Assembly (NCBI GenBank): GCA_963576565.1
Contig: OY755046.1
Coordinates: forward strand, 64,825,379-64,889,378
Reading direction: 5' to 3'
DNA from: Aspidapion aeneum
Lineage: Eukaryota; Arthropoda; Insecta; Coleoptera; Brentidae
DNA length: 64,000 bases
Shown: one piece after another, positions 54,227 through 64,000 of the stretch
Position numbering within the stretch: the first letter of the stretch is position 1
How the letters are laid out: every line of letters begins with the position of its first letter
Made by a program: the position numbers and the translations under genes
The notes under the pieces: model-generated
Databases searched by the model: none
What the model saw: the letters and a program-made list of their open reading frames with translations, nothing else
What the model was told of the DNA's origin: nothing

Positions 54227-54461
54227 TCATAAATTAATTTATTTTTGTAGTCTTGGTTTCATCGAAATTTTCCAATCACTAGATATCTTTTCATATAAAA
54301 TATCTAGGCTGTTTGAGTCATCAATTACTAAATTGAAATTGTCTTAAAGGTGGTAGTTTACATGATTTCCCAGTGAAAATTACATCAGTTGTAAATGTAA
54401 AACTGTTTTCTATAAATAAAATAGATAAATGAATCCAAAATACAACTTTTATGTAATTTGA
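54227..54461. other. No gene recognised
   Basis: Unique DNA between the hAT element and a 5'-truncated LINE. Confidence 0.4.
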
Positions 54462-55295
54462 TTTGATGACACTACCATCTTTTACACAGCGGATACTTGG
54501 GAGGGGCTGAAACATCTAGCCGAACAAGATTTTAAAACCATAAAATGTTGGTTTCAAATAAACAAACTTACCCTAAATTATGACAAAACAAAATATCTAC
54601 CCTTTGCCATTTATCAGAACCATTTGCCTAACTTTGGACCTTTAAAAATCAATGACAATGAGGAAATTCCAGAATCATCCTCTATTAAATACTTGGGAAT
54701 AATTTTCGACAGGCACATGAAATGGGATTTACAAATTAAGAAAGTTTTAAATAAAATACGTGGACTGTTGCCTAAATTTCGGTATCTTAGAGAATTTTTA
54801 GAGAAAGATCAGCTCAGAATGCTTTACCTCTCCCTGGTACAATCCCATCTTTCGTATGGAATTTTAGGTTGGGGTGGAGTTGCTGACTGTCACTTAAAGG
54901 CTTTGAGTAATACGCAGAAATGGTTTCTGAAGCTAATTTATGGTAAACGAAGAACCTACCCCTCGGACTTGCTTTTCCAGGAGACCAAAATCCTAGATAT
55001 TCGCCAGCTTTATTGCTTGGAATTAATAAAAAATATTCACAAGGGTAAAATCACGCTAAAGCAAAGAGTAAAGACATATTTCACTAGAAGAGACAATAAC
55101 TTTCAATACAGCATTCTTTCAAAAACTACATCACAGCGCTCTGTGGAATATTTTGCTCCTAGAATATATAATACTTTACCATTAAACATACAAAATACTA
55201 CAAAATTTCATAAATTCAGGAAGCTGGCTAATACATGGATTTTGGAAAATAGAGATAAGTGTAATGAATTAATTAATTTGAATTACGTAAGATAA
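54462..55295 (+). pseudogene. jockey/CR1-like LINE reverse transcriptase, C-terminal third
   Basis: The frame is open for 277 codons from the worn active site FDDTTIFYTADTWEGLKHLA (normally YADDT). It continues KCWFQINKLTLNYDKTKYL, SSIKYLGIIFDRHMKWDLQI, RMLYLSLVQSHLSYGILGWG and KALSNTQKWFLKLIYGKRR to a stop at 55293. A single intact frame with no internal stop makes this the best-preserved coding sequence in the window. One alanine of the FADD box is lost, and a stop lies just upstream (TGA 54459), where the 5' truncation begins. Usual full-length elements also have an endonuclease and a gag-like ORF, both absent. Confidence 0.9.
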
Positions 55296-55521
55296 GAAAT
55301 ATGCTACCTAATACACTTACTAGTTATCTGGTACTTAGTATCGGAAGATTTACAATTTAGAATTACTTGTGGTATATTGTTTTGTTTTTCTTTTCTTCTT
55401 GTTTAGTCAACAAGCATGATTATGCTTTTATGACTTTTTTTACGTTTATTTTCCATTTTTAATGTAATTTTCTGTTTGAATTTGAATTTGAATAAACGTA
55501 TTATTATTATTATTATTATTT
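55296..55521 (+). mobile_element. 3' UTR and (ATT)n tail of the jockey/CR1-like LINE
   Basis: It follows the stop codon directly and ends TTTGAATTTGAATAAACGTA then ATT repeats (55500-55521). AATAAA lies just ahead. A microsatellite tail in place of poly-A is usual in CR1-like groups. Confidence 0.75.
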
Positions 55522-56094
55522 GATAATAAAAATGGCCTTGACTTAATTCATTTACAGTACAGTTGCATTAAAAATCTGTGAAATCAGCTGATCACCCAGA
55601 GCAAAAAGCAAGCAAATACATAAAAATATACGCATTGTACAAAACCGATACTAGAGACAGGCAGCAAACGACCTTACTTAAAGGGGACCCGCTCGTCTGA
55701 TTTTAAAGAGGGATAGACCTGAACAAGGCTTTAGCGTGTTGCAGAGGTAAAAGGGGCCGTGGCTTGGATATAGTAGGTATTTTAGAGAATATTTTTTGGG
55801 TTTAAATGTTCTAATGCAGGCGCTGCTCTGGAGGTAGTTCTGACTTTCTTTCTGAAAGTCAAAAATAGCAAAGCTTTCCTAAGGAAATATGTTGGTTTTT
55901 AAATCTATCGAAAGCTGTCTATCATTGTTTTGAAAACTTGTAAATATATTTTTTATTTTTGTCTTTAGGAGAAAAAGGCCAATGACAACTTTTGTCTAAA
56001 ATACAAATTGTTAAATATTTTACTATTTGCTATAACTCACCTACGCGTTGTTCGACTTTTCTTTTGTTTTCACCCCCGTTATCAGCGGAATAGT
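55522..56094. other. No gene recognised
   Basis: Unique sequence. No element ends or domains were seen. Confidence 0.4.
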
Positions 56095-56800
56095 AGTTTA
56101 CCTAACTAGTGCGGAAAGTGCCTCTTTTCCGCACGCGATTGCAGATTGGCCAGCAATCAAGTGCGGAAAAGACACTTTACGCACGAGTTAGGTACACTAT
56201 TTTTTCTATAAGCGTGAGGAAAAAACTAAAAATTAATTAGAAAGTTATTTATATTCAAAACGTTTTAATCAAATCAATTATTATTATTCACATTCTAGCG
56301 GCTTCTAGAACTGACTGGGGTAGATCTTCGTCCGAAGAATCCATTGAAAATCTGATTTTTTTGTTTGAAAAATTCAAAAGACGCTTGTATCTGCAAAATT
56401 GGCTTTGTTTTGACAGTTTGTTTGTACTTTGTTGCTATGGTGATTTAAGATGCCAAATCTAAAACCACTAGTGTTCATTGTTGTTTGACATTGACAATGA
56501 CGATATTTATACCGGGGAGGTTTAAAACTTATAATTTGAACCTATTTTACTGAAAACTTTATTTTATCGAAAATATTGAAAATATAGCCGAATTTTAGTC
56601 AATTTGAATATTTTTAGGATATTTCGTGTGCTAGGAAAGATACAAATGTATTTTGAACGGTCTAAATGTTATAGAACACCTCAAAATCGTAACAAATTTA
56701 CTTTTTTAAAATATTTTTCCGCACTAGTGCGGAAAAGTGGCACTTTCCACACTAAAATGCGTGCGGAAAAGTGGACTTTTCCGCACGCTTATAGAAAAAA
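56095..56800. mobile_element. Element bounded by two GTGCGGAAAAGT palindromes
   Basis: 56095-56207 folds on itself (TACCTAACTAGTGCGGAAAG...TTACGCACGAGTTAGGTA). 56706-56800 folds likewise (AATATTTTTCCGCACTAGTG...GCACGCTTATAGAAAAAAAA). Both are built from the TTTTCCGCAC motif, and CTATAAGCGTG appears inverted between the inner edge of the first and the outer edge of the second. The space between them contains a small minus-strand frame at 56288-56344. Probably the two ends of a deleted DNA element. Confidence 0.6.
56288..56344 (-). pseudogene. 18-codon frame MDSSDEDLPQSVLEAARM
   Basis: A start codon followed by an acidic, serine-rich N-terminus and a stop at 56288. Too short to be a protein by itself; it may be the first exon or truncated start of the surrounding element's gene. 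Family not recognised. Confidence 0.3.
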
Positions 56801-56969
56801 AATATTTCAATTCTGCCTATTTAACCGACCCCATAGCTCTAAAAATAACGAAGTTAACAATACTTTAACTTTTAAATCCTACTTGATTGCTACTTATTTC
56901 AGAAGTTGTAATTAAATACCTTGTTTTTTTTGTATGACAAAATTTAGGTTAAACTACTATATTTTTTGA
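56801..56969. other. No gene recognised
   Basis: Short AT-rich stretch before a LINE copy. Confidence 0.4.
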
Positions 56970-57965
56970 AAAGTGTTGAAAATACCAGAAACTATCACAT
57001 ATATTATCAATCAATGCATAAACGGACATCCAGTACTTAATGGTTGGAGAATTGCATTCATATCCTCAATACATAAAAAAGGAGATAAGCTGGGCTGCAA
57101 CAATTACAGAGGAATTTCAGTAAATAGTACTCTACGTAGATTGAACGGTAGGATTCTTAGATATTTAATAGAGAATGATTTTTATGAACTAGAAGAAGAA
57201 GAGCAAAGTGGGTTTCGTGCAGGCAGACCTTGTATTGATAAAGTTTTTTGTCTTAAACAAGTAACTGAGAAAAGGAGTGCCAGAAATATAGAGGCTTATG
57301 TTACCTCTGTGGACATACAAAAAGCATGTGATACCGTTTTAGTAGAAAAGTTATGGACAGTTTTAGAGCAATCAAACATACATAAAAGCGATAAAAGAAC
57401 TAGATAAAGGGTCAAAATCTAAAATTAAAATTGGAAATCGACTTTCTAAAGAATTCCTGGTAAGACAGGGATATTGTATCTCTCCAACTCTCTCCAAGAT
57501 AGGAATAGACTGTATAGAACTGGAAAAAACAATAGTAAAAGCAAAAAAGGTTATGTATGAAACAATGGCGAAAAACACGCTGTTTTATGGAATAGAGACT
57601 GAAAAATACAAAACAAAAAGGGAAAGTGTCGAAATGGATGCAATAAGAAGATCAATGAGAGTATCAAGAACGGATCATATAAGGATTGAGACCATAAATG
57701 AAACCATGGGACTCGAGAGAAGCATAACGGATGACATCACTAAAAGACAACTGATATAGTACGACCATGTACAAGGGATAAACGACGAAAGATTACCATA
57801 GGTCGCAGAAAAAGAGAGCGTCCTAAACTGGAATGGCAACAGTCAATCCAAAGATCAATCAGTCAAAAAACCTGACAGAAGATGATTCTCAGGATCGAAG
57901 GAGGTAGACGCGTCGGACAACGTAGAAAAACGTTCTAAACCGACATAGTACTAGTAGTAGTAGTT
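56970..57965 (+). pseudogene. LINE family 1 reverse transcriptase remnant
   Basis: 56973-57407 keeps CINGHPVLNGWRIAFISSIH, NNYRGISVNSTLRRLNGRIL, SGFRAGRPCIDKVFCLKQVT and KLWTVLEQSN. A deletion then removes the FADD site and the thumb (joining near CISPTLSK to ELEKTIVKAKKVM). The tail resumes at 57553-57759 with TLFYGIETEKYKTK and ITDDITKRQLI. It ends GTTCTAAACCGACATAGTAC and (TAG)n at about 57945-57963. Clearly non-functional. Confidence 0.88.
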
Positions 57966-58844
57966 AAAAGTACATAAATTACTCGTAAAATAAAACGATT
58001 ACTTATGTAAATATCAATCCATAGAACCAAGAAGTTAAAATGTTATCTAGTTTTTAAGATATGTACATATATACTTCATGCAAAGCCTTGCATTAAAAAA
58101 TCTGCTTGTAGATGTTTCTTTTAAATAAAGTTTGTTTTCCGACGGTAACGTGTTATGGTGAATTTATACTGGTTGTTTTCTAAAGCGCGATAAAGTATAT
58201 ACATAACGAGTGAAGAAAGTGACATATTTCACACAAGTGTAAGAAAGTCCCTATCGTGTACCGGACAGACACACCCATCGTCTGCCGGACAGACGTCACG
58301 AGGAAATTGTTAAGAAAAACACCCAAAAAACCCAAAAAATACACTCTCTTTTCCATTTGTTACCTAAAATCTTCATAAAACAGTATAAATCCACCATTAC
58401 ATAACATCACCTAAATTAATCTTGATTTGGGTTTTTTTTTAGTTATGCTATTTCGATAAATCGTATACAATATAATTTGTTACGAATACGAATTTTTTGC
58501 TAAATAAAATAAATAGAGCAAGAAGATTGATCAACATTATTAGTTCTGGCTGTTTTTCTTTTTATTGATTGATCAGTATTTGTTTCTATAAATTCTAACA
58601 GTACAATTTTGTTTTAGATGCATTAAACTTTAAAAAATATATGGTGTTAGAAAGTAGTGTACTATTTGTTTTGAAATAGGACAGGCAAAAAGAAGAAAAC
58701 AAGTTTCAATAACTTTTTGTCCTTTTTAAGAAGCCTGATAATATTGACATTTGATATTGTAGGATGATTTTTTTAATTTGCGTTAATCAGCACATGTCCT
58801 TTTTACTAGTCCTCTCCTTTTCCTACTGCTATTTGTATAAGAAA
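57966..58844. other. No gene recognised
   Basis: Unique AT-rich DNA. GTACCGGACAGACACACCCATC and GCCGGACAGACGTC (about 58258-58305) form a local repeat. No domain. Confidence 0.4.
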
Positions 58845-61076
58845 GAAACAGTTTGAATCCGGAAAAACTAGCGGACCTGTGAGAATATACGCTGAAATGC
58901 TCAAATATGGGACAGAGAAACTACTAGAAAATCTTACATATATTATTATCAATCAATGCATAAACGGACATCCAGTACCTGACAATTAGAAAATTGCATT
59001 CATATCCTCAATACATAAAAAAGGAAACAAGCTGGATTGCAACAATTACAGAGGAATTTCAGTAACCAGTACTCTAAGTAGATTGTACAGTAGGATTCTT
59101 AGAGATCTAATAGAGAAGGATTTTCATGAACAAGAAGAATAAGAGCAAAATGGGTTTCGTGCAGGCAGATCTTGTAGTGATACTAATATCAATCATACAT
59201 ACATAAAAGCGATAAAAGAATCTAAAATTTAAACTGGAAATTAACTTTCAACTAGACAATGGACAAACAATATCTCCATGCAATGGTATGTATATTTGGG
59301 TGTCACATTTGATAAGACAGGAACAGACTATAAAGAACGGGAAAAAAGAATAATAAAAGCAAAAAAGATTATTGAATGTATTAACAGTATTTTATGGAGC
59401 AGAGAGATAAAAAAGAATCTCAAATTTAACATATATGAAACAATTGTGAAAAGTACGCTGCTGTATATGGAAGAGAGACATGTCGCGTAACAGAAAAATA
59501 CAAAACGAAAATGGAAAGTGTCGAAATGGATGCAATAAGAAGATCAATGAGAATATCTAGAACAGATCATATAACCCAACAAACAATTAAAGTTGTAACG
59601 ACGAAACCCCAACTAGAAAGAATTTCTTAAAAGTAACCGCAACGTACTCCCGCTACGTCTCAGTATACCATACAGCGACGTTATAATTCCCTAAGTGGGG
59701 AACCAATTTCTGGTTATAACTACTTGGCCAAGTGTTTAAAGTCACTGTAGTAACAACTACACTACTACGTCGTAGCCAGGTATCTACTACGTCGTAGAGG
59801 CTGTTTTTTTCCGTAATGGCATAAAAGTTGCGATGTAGTTGCAAATAATATAATCGTTTCTTTTTGGTAGAATTGTTACACAATATGGTGGACACAACAG
59901 TAAACAGACTCGCTTAGTTTTTTTGTTTGGTTATGGTTATAATATGAACTATGTTATCCAAAAGTGTGAGAATTTACGAGCAGAGGATCAAAATTCGAGT
60001 GCGACGCAAAGTTTTTTGTATAACATGCATTATATATATTGCAAAAAATCGGTGCGCCCGTAAAATTGAGCCGTTTTCTGGTAGCTGATGGAATTTTTGT
60101 GTTGTGATTTTGGAGGTTATGTTTTCATAATCGACAGTTAACTCCAACAAATGGTGCTTAAGAAGAGCATTTTTGGTAAGCTTCAACTAATTTGTTTATA
60201 AAATAGTATGGCTCTTTAATATGAGCTCATAAAACGACAACAAAAATATTAAATTTTCTTTCTTACATAAAAACATGGCGTCCCAAACTATATTCCCTGA
60301 TAGTCGAAAAGGTTACTTGAAAGTAGTTGCGGCTTTAAAGTTGATCCAAAAAGTTATTTTGTCTAAATTGTTACATCAGATGTTACTATGATGACACAAA
60401 CTTTTGTGGTAAAAATTAAAGTTATAATGTAGTTGTCGGATACACTTGTTTGGGACTCCAATGAAGCGTAACTTTCTAGTGGTAATTAAGTAGGATATAA
60501 AAGTCAGGGCGACTACGAAATAACGACTAAAAAGAAAGTAAAACTTTAGCAACGTCCTATTGTGGTAGAGAAGACTATCAAGAAACAATCCTATGAAGTA
60601 GTTTAGAGGGTCGTTTTTACGAAACATCTACTATTTCCTGATACTAAATAGTAGTTAGAACTAAAAAGTAACAAATTTTGGTTGGGATCACCACATTTCT
60701 ACTATAAGAAAGTAGCAAAGCCTTTAGAACATGTAGCCGCTACTATAAATGTTAGTTGGGAAGATAAGGAATGGGATCATAAAAGAAAGAATGGGAATCG
60801 AGGGAGGCATAACGGATGATATCACTAAAAGACAACTGATATGGTACGACCATGTACAACGGATGAACGACGAAAGATTACTAAAGCATGTCCTAGAATC
60901 TCAACCAATAGGGCGCAGAAAAAGAGGGCGTCCTAAACTGGAATGACAACAGTCAATCCAAAGATCAATGAGTCAAAAATACCTGACAGAAGATGATTTT
61001 CAGGATCGATGGAGGTGGAGAATAGGCATCGGACAACGTAGAAAGACGTTCTAAACCGACACAGTGGTAGTAGTAG
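58845..61076 (+). pseudogene. LINE family 1 remnant, split by a 1.2-kb element
   Basis: 58845-59574 reads SGKTSGPVRIYAEMLKYGTE, IAFISSIHKKGNKLDCNNYR, GISVTSTLSRLYSRILRDLI and NGFRAGRSCSDT. It has a large deletion past AIKES, then YLGVTFDKTGTDYKEREKRI. The insert occupies 59575-60760. 60761-61076 continues with IIKERMGIEGGITDDITKRQ and KRGRPKLE, ending at GTTCTAAACCGACACAGTGG and (TAG)n. Many stops. Confidence 0.88.
59575..60760 (-). mobile_element. 1.2-kb CCCAAC element, copy 5
   Basis: AA lies on both sides (59573-59574, 60761-60762), although the right junction (AAGATAAGGAATGGG) holds a few bases more than the uninterrupted LINE copies, so this is the least clean of the five sites. It lacks about 14 bp (the AGAATCGACTATCA stretch near 60580). 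Otherwise nearly identical to copies 2 to 4. Confidence 0.9.
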
Positions 61077-62139
61077 AAACAGCATACCTACCACACTTTA
61101 CAAGAAAATACTCCCCTGTACCGCTCTGCCATACTGCAGTATCTTGAGAGCTCAGAGTATTTCTCACTCTAAGCTTGAGAGGATAGTGACTACAGGGGTG
61201 GTACAGCTGTAGATGGTGAGTAATTTCTGGTATGATGCGGTGTGCTCTTTCTCACCTATACAGACGCATTCAGAAAAGGATAGGACTACTAACCAGAGAT
61301 AGTAAAAAATGCTCTAAAAAAAAAAGGGCTAAAGTCAGAAGTTAAAGTTGTACTTACACATAGTTAATTTTATTCTAAAAAAACTTTTTGTAAAACCATT
61401 GAGATATTTTTATATTAGTTTTTTCGAATGTTGTAATACATTACTTCATACGTTTTCTATTCCTAATTTTAAAGATTTTTTAACAAAACCAAAAAAATAA
61501 TTGTCAACTTTGATACACTATCCTAAAAGAACAAAAATGTTTTCATCTATTGTTTATTTTTAAATAATACATCTTTTCATAGCACATTCATCAAAATCTC
61601 GTTTCTATTATGTTTCTATGTTCAAATTTACTTCCTTTATTTTCTATAGGTCGGTATTTCCTGTGTGAAAAAACTCACTTCTTTACTAAAACCTCTATAA
61701 ATAAATAATTATTTAGCAGCTTGTGGACAAATATAATAAAAAAGTTATGTTTAGGTAGATTTGATATGTTATAGGGACATAATAGTTTCTCTGTATGGGT
61801 ATCCTTCCCATTTAGAAGAAACTACTACACCTAAATTCGAGAATTGTTTTAAGTTACAAAGTTGGGCCTTGCAAATTCACGTCTTTCAACTAGCAAAAAT
61901 GCTTTTTGAAGGAAAATTTTGAATAATTTGGACCTCTCAAAAACAAAAAAACTTCAGCCCATATTTGACCTATCTAAAACTCAGCTTTTCGGAATGAGCT
62001 ACGAAACTCAAACTTTTCACAGTCGTAGATCTTCATAACAAGCACTCCAAGTTTCATAGACTCCCATAAAGTAGTAACGAAGTTTCAAAAAATGTCGAAA
62101 TTGCCATTCTCATTCAGTCGTGTATAGATCATCAAAATT
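61077..62139. other. No gene recognised
   Basis: 61090-61270 is a locally GC-richer patch (CCCCTGTACCGCTCTGCC and inverted-looking ACAGGGGTGGTACAGCTG). The remainder is AT-rich with no domain. Confidence 0.4.
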
Positions 62140-62490
62140 CCACTGTACTTCCAGACATGCTACAAAGCTGAAATTTGGCAGACTGATAGAAATTATTACC
62201 AAACCCTTGGACAAAAATAAAAAAAACCATAACATTCTAATGTACTACCCTCCCTTATACATGTAAAGTTATGTAAAAGTAACATTGCATACTTCCAGAA
62301 ACGCTAGAGAGTTGAGCTTTGGCAGACTGATAGGAAAAACGATAAAACTATAGGACAAAATTTAAAAACTCTAAAATTTTTAAATTTACTTCTCTTCCCT
62401 ATAAATGTGAAGTTATGTTAAAGTAACATTGCCCACTTCCAGAAACGCTAGAGAGCTGAGCTTTGGAACGCTGAGAGGAACTATGATAAA
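62140..62490. repeat. 144-bp tandem repeat, ~2.5 copies
   Basis: CTTCCAGA at 62148, 62292 and 62436 is each followed by GAGCTTTGGCAGACTGATAG-type text, at a constant spacing of 144 bp. AAGTTATGTAAAAGTAACAT precedes the second and third. Confidence 0.8.
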
Positions 62491-62896
62491 TCCAAAAAAA
62501 TTAAGTAACCCCAAAATTTTTAATAAGGCATTGCAAATATTTTGAACAATATGTTTTGCTACTTTAAAACTTAAATACTTTCCAAATCGTCTAAAAAAAG
62601 GAGTGAAATCATAGTTTGGCTGTAATAGCAATGTTTAAGAACAAAATCACACTAATAAGAACCTTTTATTTTGAAATTTCTATTGGAGAACTTGGCTTGA
62701 ATTTTATCTCAATTTCTTTTACGAAACATTTTCATGTACCTGGCTTGTTTTACATGAAATGTTTTTGTTATTATTGTATTTTTTAAAGAAAAATTCTGAT
62801 TAATTGGACCTCCCAAAAATAATAAAAGTTTCACTTTTTATTAAAAAATTAATTACTTCTACTTAGTAACTAAATCAGTTCTTATTATTTATTTTA
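62491..62896. other. No gene recognised
   Basis: AT-rich DNA. The 72-codon minus-strand frame at 62413-62631 overlaps the tandem repeat. Confidence 0.4.
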
Positions 62897-63547
62897 TTTA
62901 GTCGGTTTAGAACGTTTTTCTACGTCCTATTCTCCACCTCCTTCGATCCTGACAATCATCTTCCGTGAGATTTTTTTGACTCATTGATCTTTAGATTGAC
63001 TATTGCCATTCTAGTTTAGGACGCCCTCTTTTTCGGTTGCCATTCTAGGACCTGCTTTGGTAATCTTTCGTCGTTCATCCGTTGTACATGGCCGTACCAT
63101 ATCAGTTGTCTTTTAGTGATGTCATCTGTTATGCTTCCTTCGATTCCCATTCTTTCTTTTATGATCTCATTTCTTATGTGATCTGTTCTAGATATTCTCA
63201 TTGATCTTCTTATTGCATCCATTTCCATTTTTGTGTTGTATTTTTCTGTTACGCGACAAGTCTCTATTCCATACAACAGCGTGCTTTTCACCATTGTTTC
63301 ATATAAGTTAAATTTTACATTCTTTTTTATCTCTCTGCTCCATAAAATACTGTTAAGACATCCAATAACCTTTTTTGCTTTTACTTTTCTTTTTTCCAGT
63401 TCTTTACAGTCTGTTCCTGTCTTATCAAATGTGACACCCAAGTATACATACTCATTGCATGGAGATATTACTTGTCCATTGTCTAGTTCTAATTCACTGG
63501 ATTCGTTTCCAATACATAAGTACTGTGTCTTGTCCACGTTCACTGTT
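62897..63547 (-). pseudogene. LINE family 1 reverse transcriptase tail
   Basis: The minus-strand frame 63543-63016 is open for 175 codons: VDKTQYLCIGNESSELELDN, YVYLGVTFDKTGTDCKELEK, NSILWSREIKKNVKFNLYET, LLYGIETCRVTEKY and IWYGHVQRMNDERLPKQVLE. The last part (RGRPKLEWQ) is frameshifted near 63040. It starts inside the thumb domain, so the polymerase active site is missing. The 3' end GTTCTAAACCGACTAAAT lies at about 62900. The frame at 63233-63568 on the plus strand is a shadow. Confidence 0.9.
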
Positions 63548-64000
63548 ATTATTTATTCGACTTATTAAGTTAAGCTTAGAACATACAAGTTCTCTTTGAC
63601 TTTGTATTTTTTTCAAAGAGGAAACCTAAGAACTAAAATTTCTTAAAAAATTTTGTTACGATCCCATCAATATTTTCACTTAATTTTAATATAGCCAACC
63701 ATAATAAAATACACACTACCTATACTTAAATGCAATAAATTCCATCCCAGATCCGCCTTTAATATATTAGAAGCTATGATGGTACCCTAAATAAGAATAC
63801 CTCCTAAATTACATAAAACAAAATAAAGACTAGCCCGCATCGGCCATCTTTGTTTTTTAGAAGAAGAAAAAAACCCATAAAAAAGCGGGCCCATTTGTCA
63901 AATGCAGAACCTGTCGCCATGCTTCTTTGGAACGATAACCCAAAAATATTTCTTCATTATATTCTAAACATTCTTTAACTGCGGTTCAGACAGATGGTTT
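63548..64000. other. No gene firmly recognised; possible short coding remnant
   Basis: 63857-63985 on the minus strand is open for 42 codons (TAVKECLEYNEEIFLGYRSK, then EAWRQVLHLTNGPAF). The composition is balanced for this window, but I do not know the family and the frame is stopped on both sides. The rest is AT-rich. Confidence 0.3.

Noticed and set aside
37762..60627. 81-, 70- and 72-codon frames repeated in all five 1.2-kb elements
   Set aside because: The similarity follows from recent copying. The first frame is shifted in copies 4 and 5 by a one-base change in a T run, the third is altered in copy 5, and no domain is recognisable.
1..64000. tRNA, rRNA or other structured RNA genes
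   Set aside because: I looked for tRNA A/B-box combinations and rRNA landmarks and saw none convincing. The hairpins found are element ends or foldbacks. A covariance-model scan would be needed to exclude degraded tRNA-derived sequences.

Overview
This is AT-rich eukaryotic DNA, almost certainly from an arthropod and most likely an insect. No bacterial-style operons, tRNA, rRNA or CRISPR array is visible. I found no convincing intact host protein-coding gene. Nearly everything I can explain is transposable-element or satellite sequence: remnants of three non-LTR retrotransposon groups (an RTE-like family, two related families with an FADD-type reverse transcriptase, and one jockey/CR1-like copy), a Ty3/gypsy integrase fragment, a mariner transposase tail, a hAT element with its 8-bp target duplication, several hAT-like and pogo-like miniature elements, and many long foldback elements. 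The insect assignment rests on this mix, on terminal motifs of the ACAGGGTGT type, and on TTAGG-like pentamers near 52 kb. The order cannot be fixed from this window.

Layout. 0.35-6.3 kb: a tandem array of about 1.3-kb units carrying foldback insertions, broken near its end by two TA-flanked elements. 7-10.5 kb: three separate local direct duplications. 10.9-15.9 kb: pogo-like and hAT-like miniature elements, an RTE 3' end, and two copies of a Helentron-like family with GACA microsatellites. 15.9-18.5 kb: LINE fragments in both orientations. 18.9-22.5 kb: TIR elements, including a 1-kb palindrome invaded by a 1.2-kb element. 22.5-23.6 kb: mariner and gypsy remnants. 24.5-25 kb: the only stretch resembling a host promoter or first exon. 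25.5-29.3 kb: an array of 222-bp units. 30-32.6 kb: two LINE remnants. 33-35.4 kb: an array of 310-bp units, each with two palindromes. 36-40.8 kb: a three-level nest of DNA elements. 41-45.2 kb: two more LINE copies. 45.3-52.7 kb: foldback elements. 53-55.5 kb: the hAT element and the best-preserved reverse transcriptase tail. 56-64 kb: further LINE copies, a palindrome-ended element and a 144-bp tandem repeat.

The most informative signal is a 1.17-1.20-kb repeat present five times (20500, 37684, 43135, 48686, 59575). The copies are nearly identical, each sits inside another mobile element, and matched empty sites show that it duplicates only 2 bp of variable sequence on insertion. It encodes no protein I recognise, so its mobilising enzyme must lie elsewhere. 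Because the invaded elements have intact relatives in the same window, the order of insertions can be read directly.
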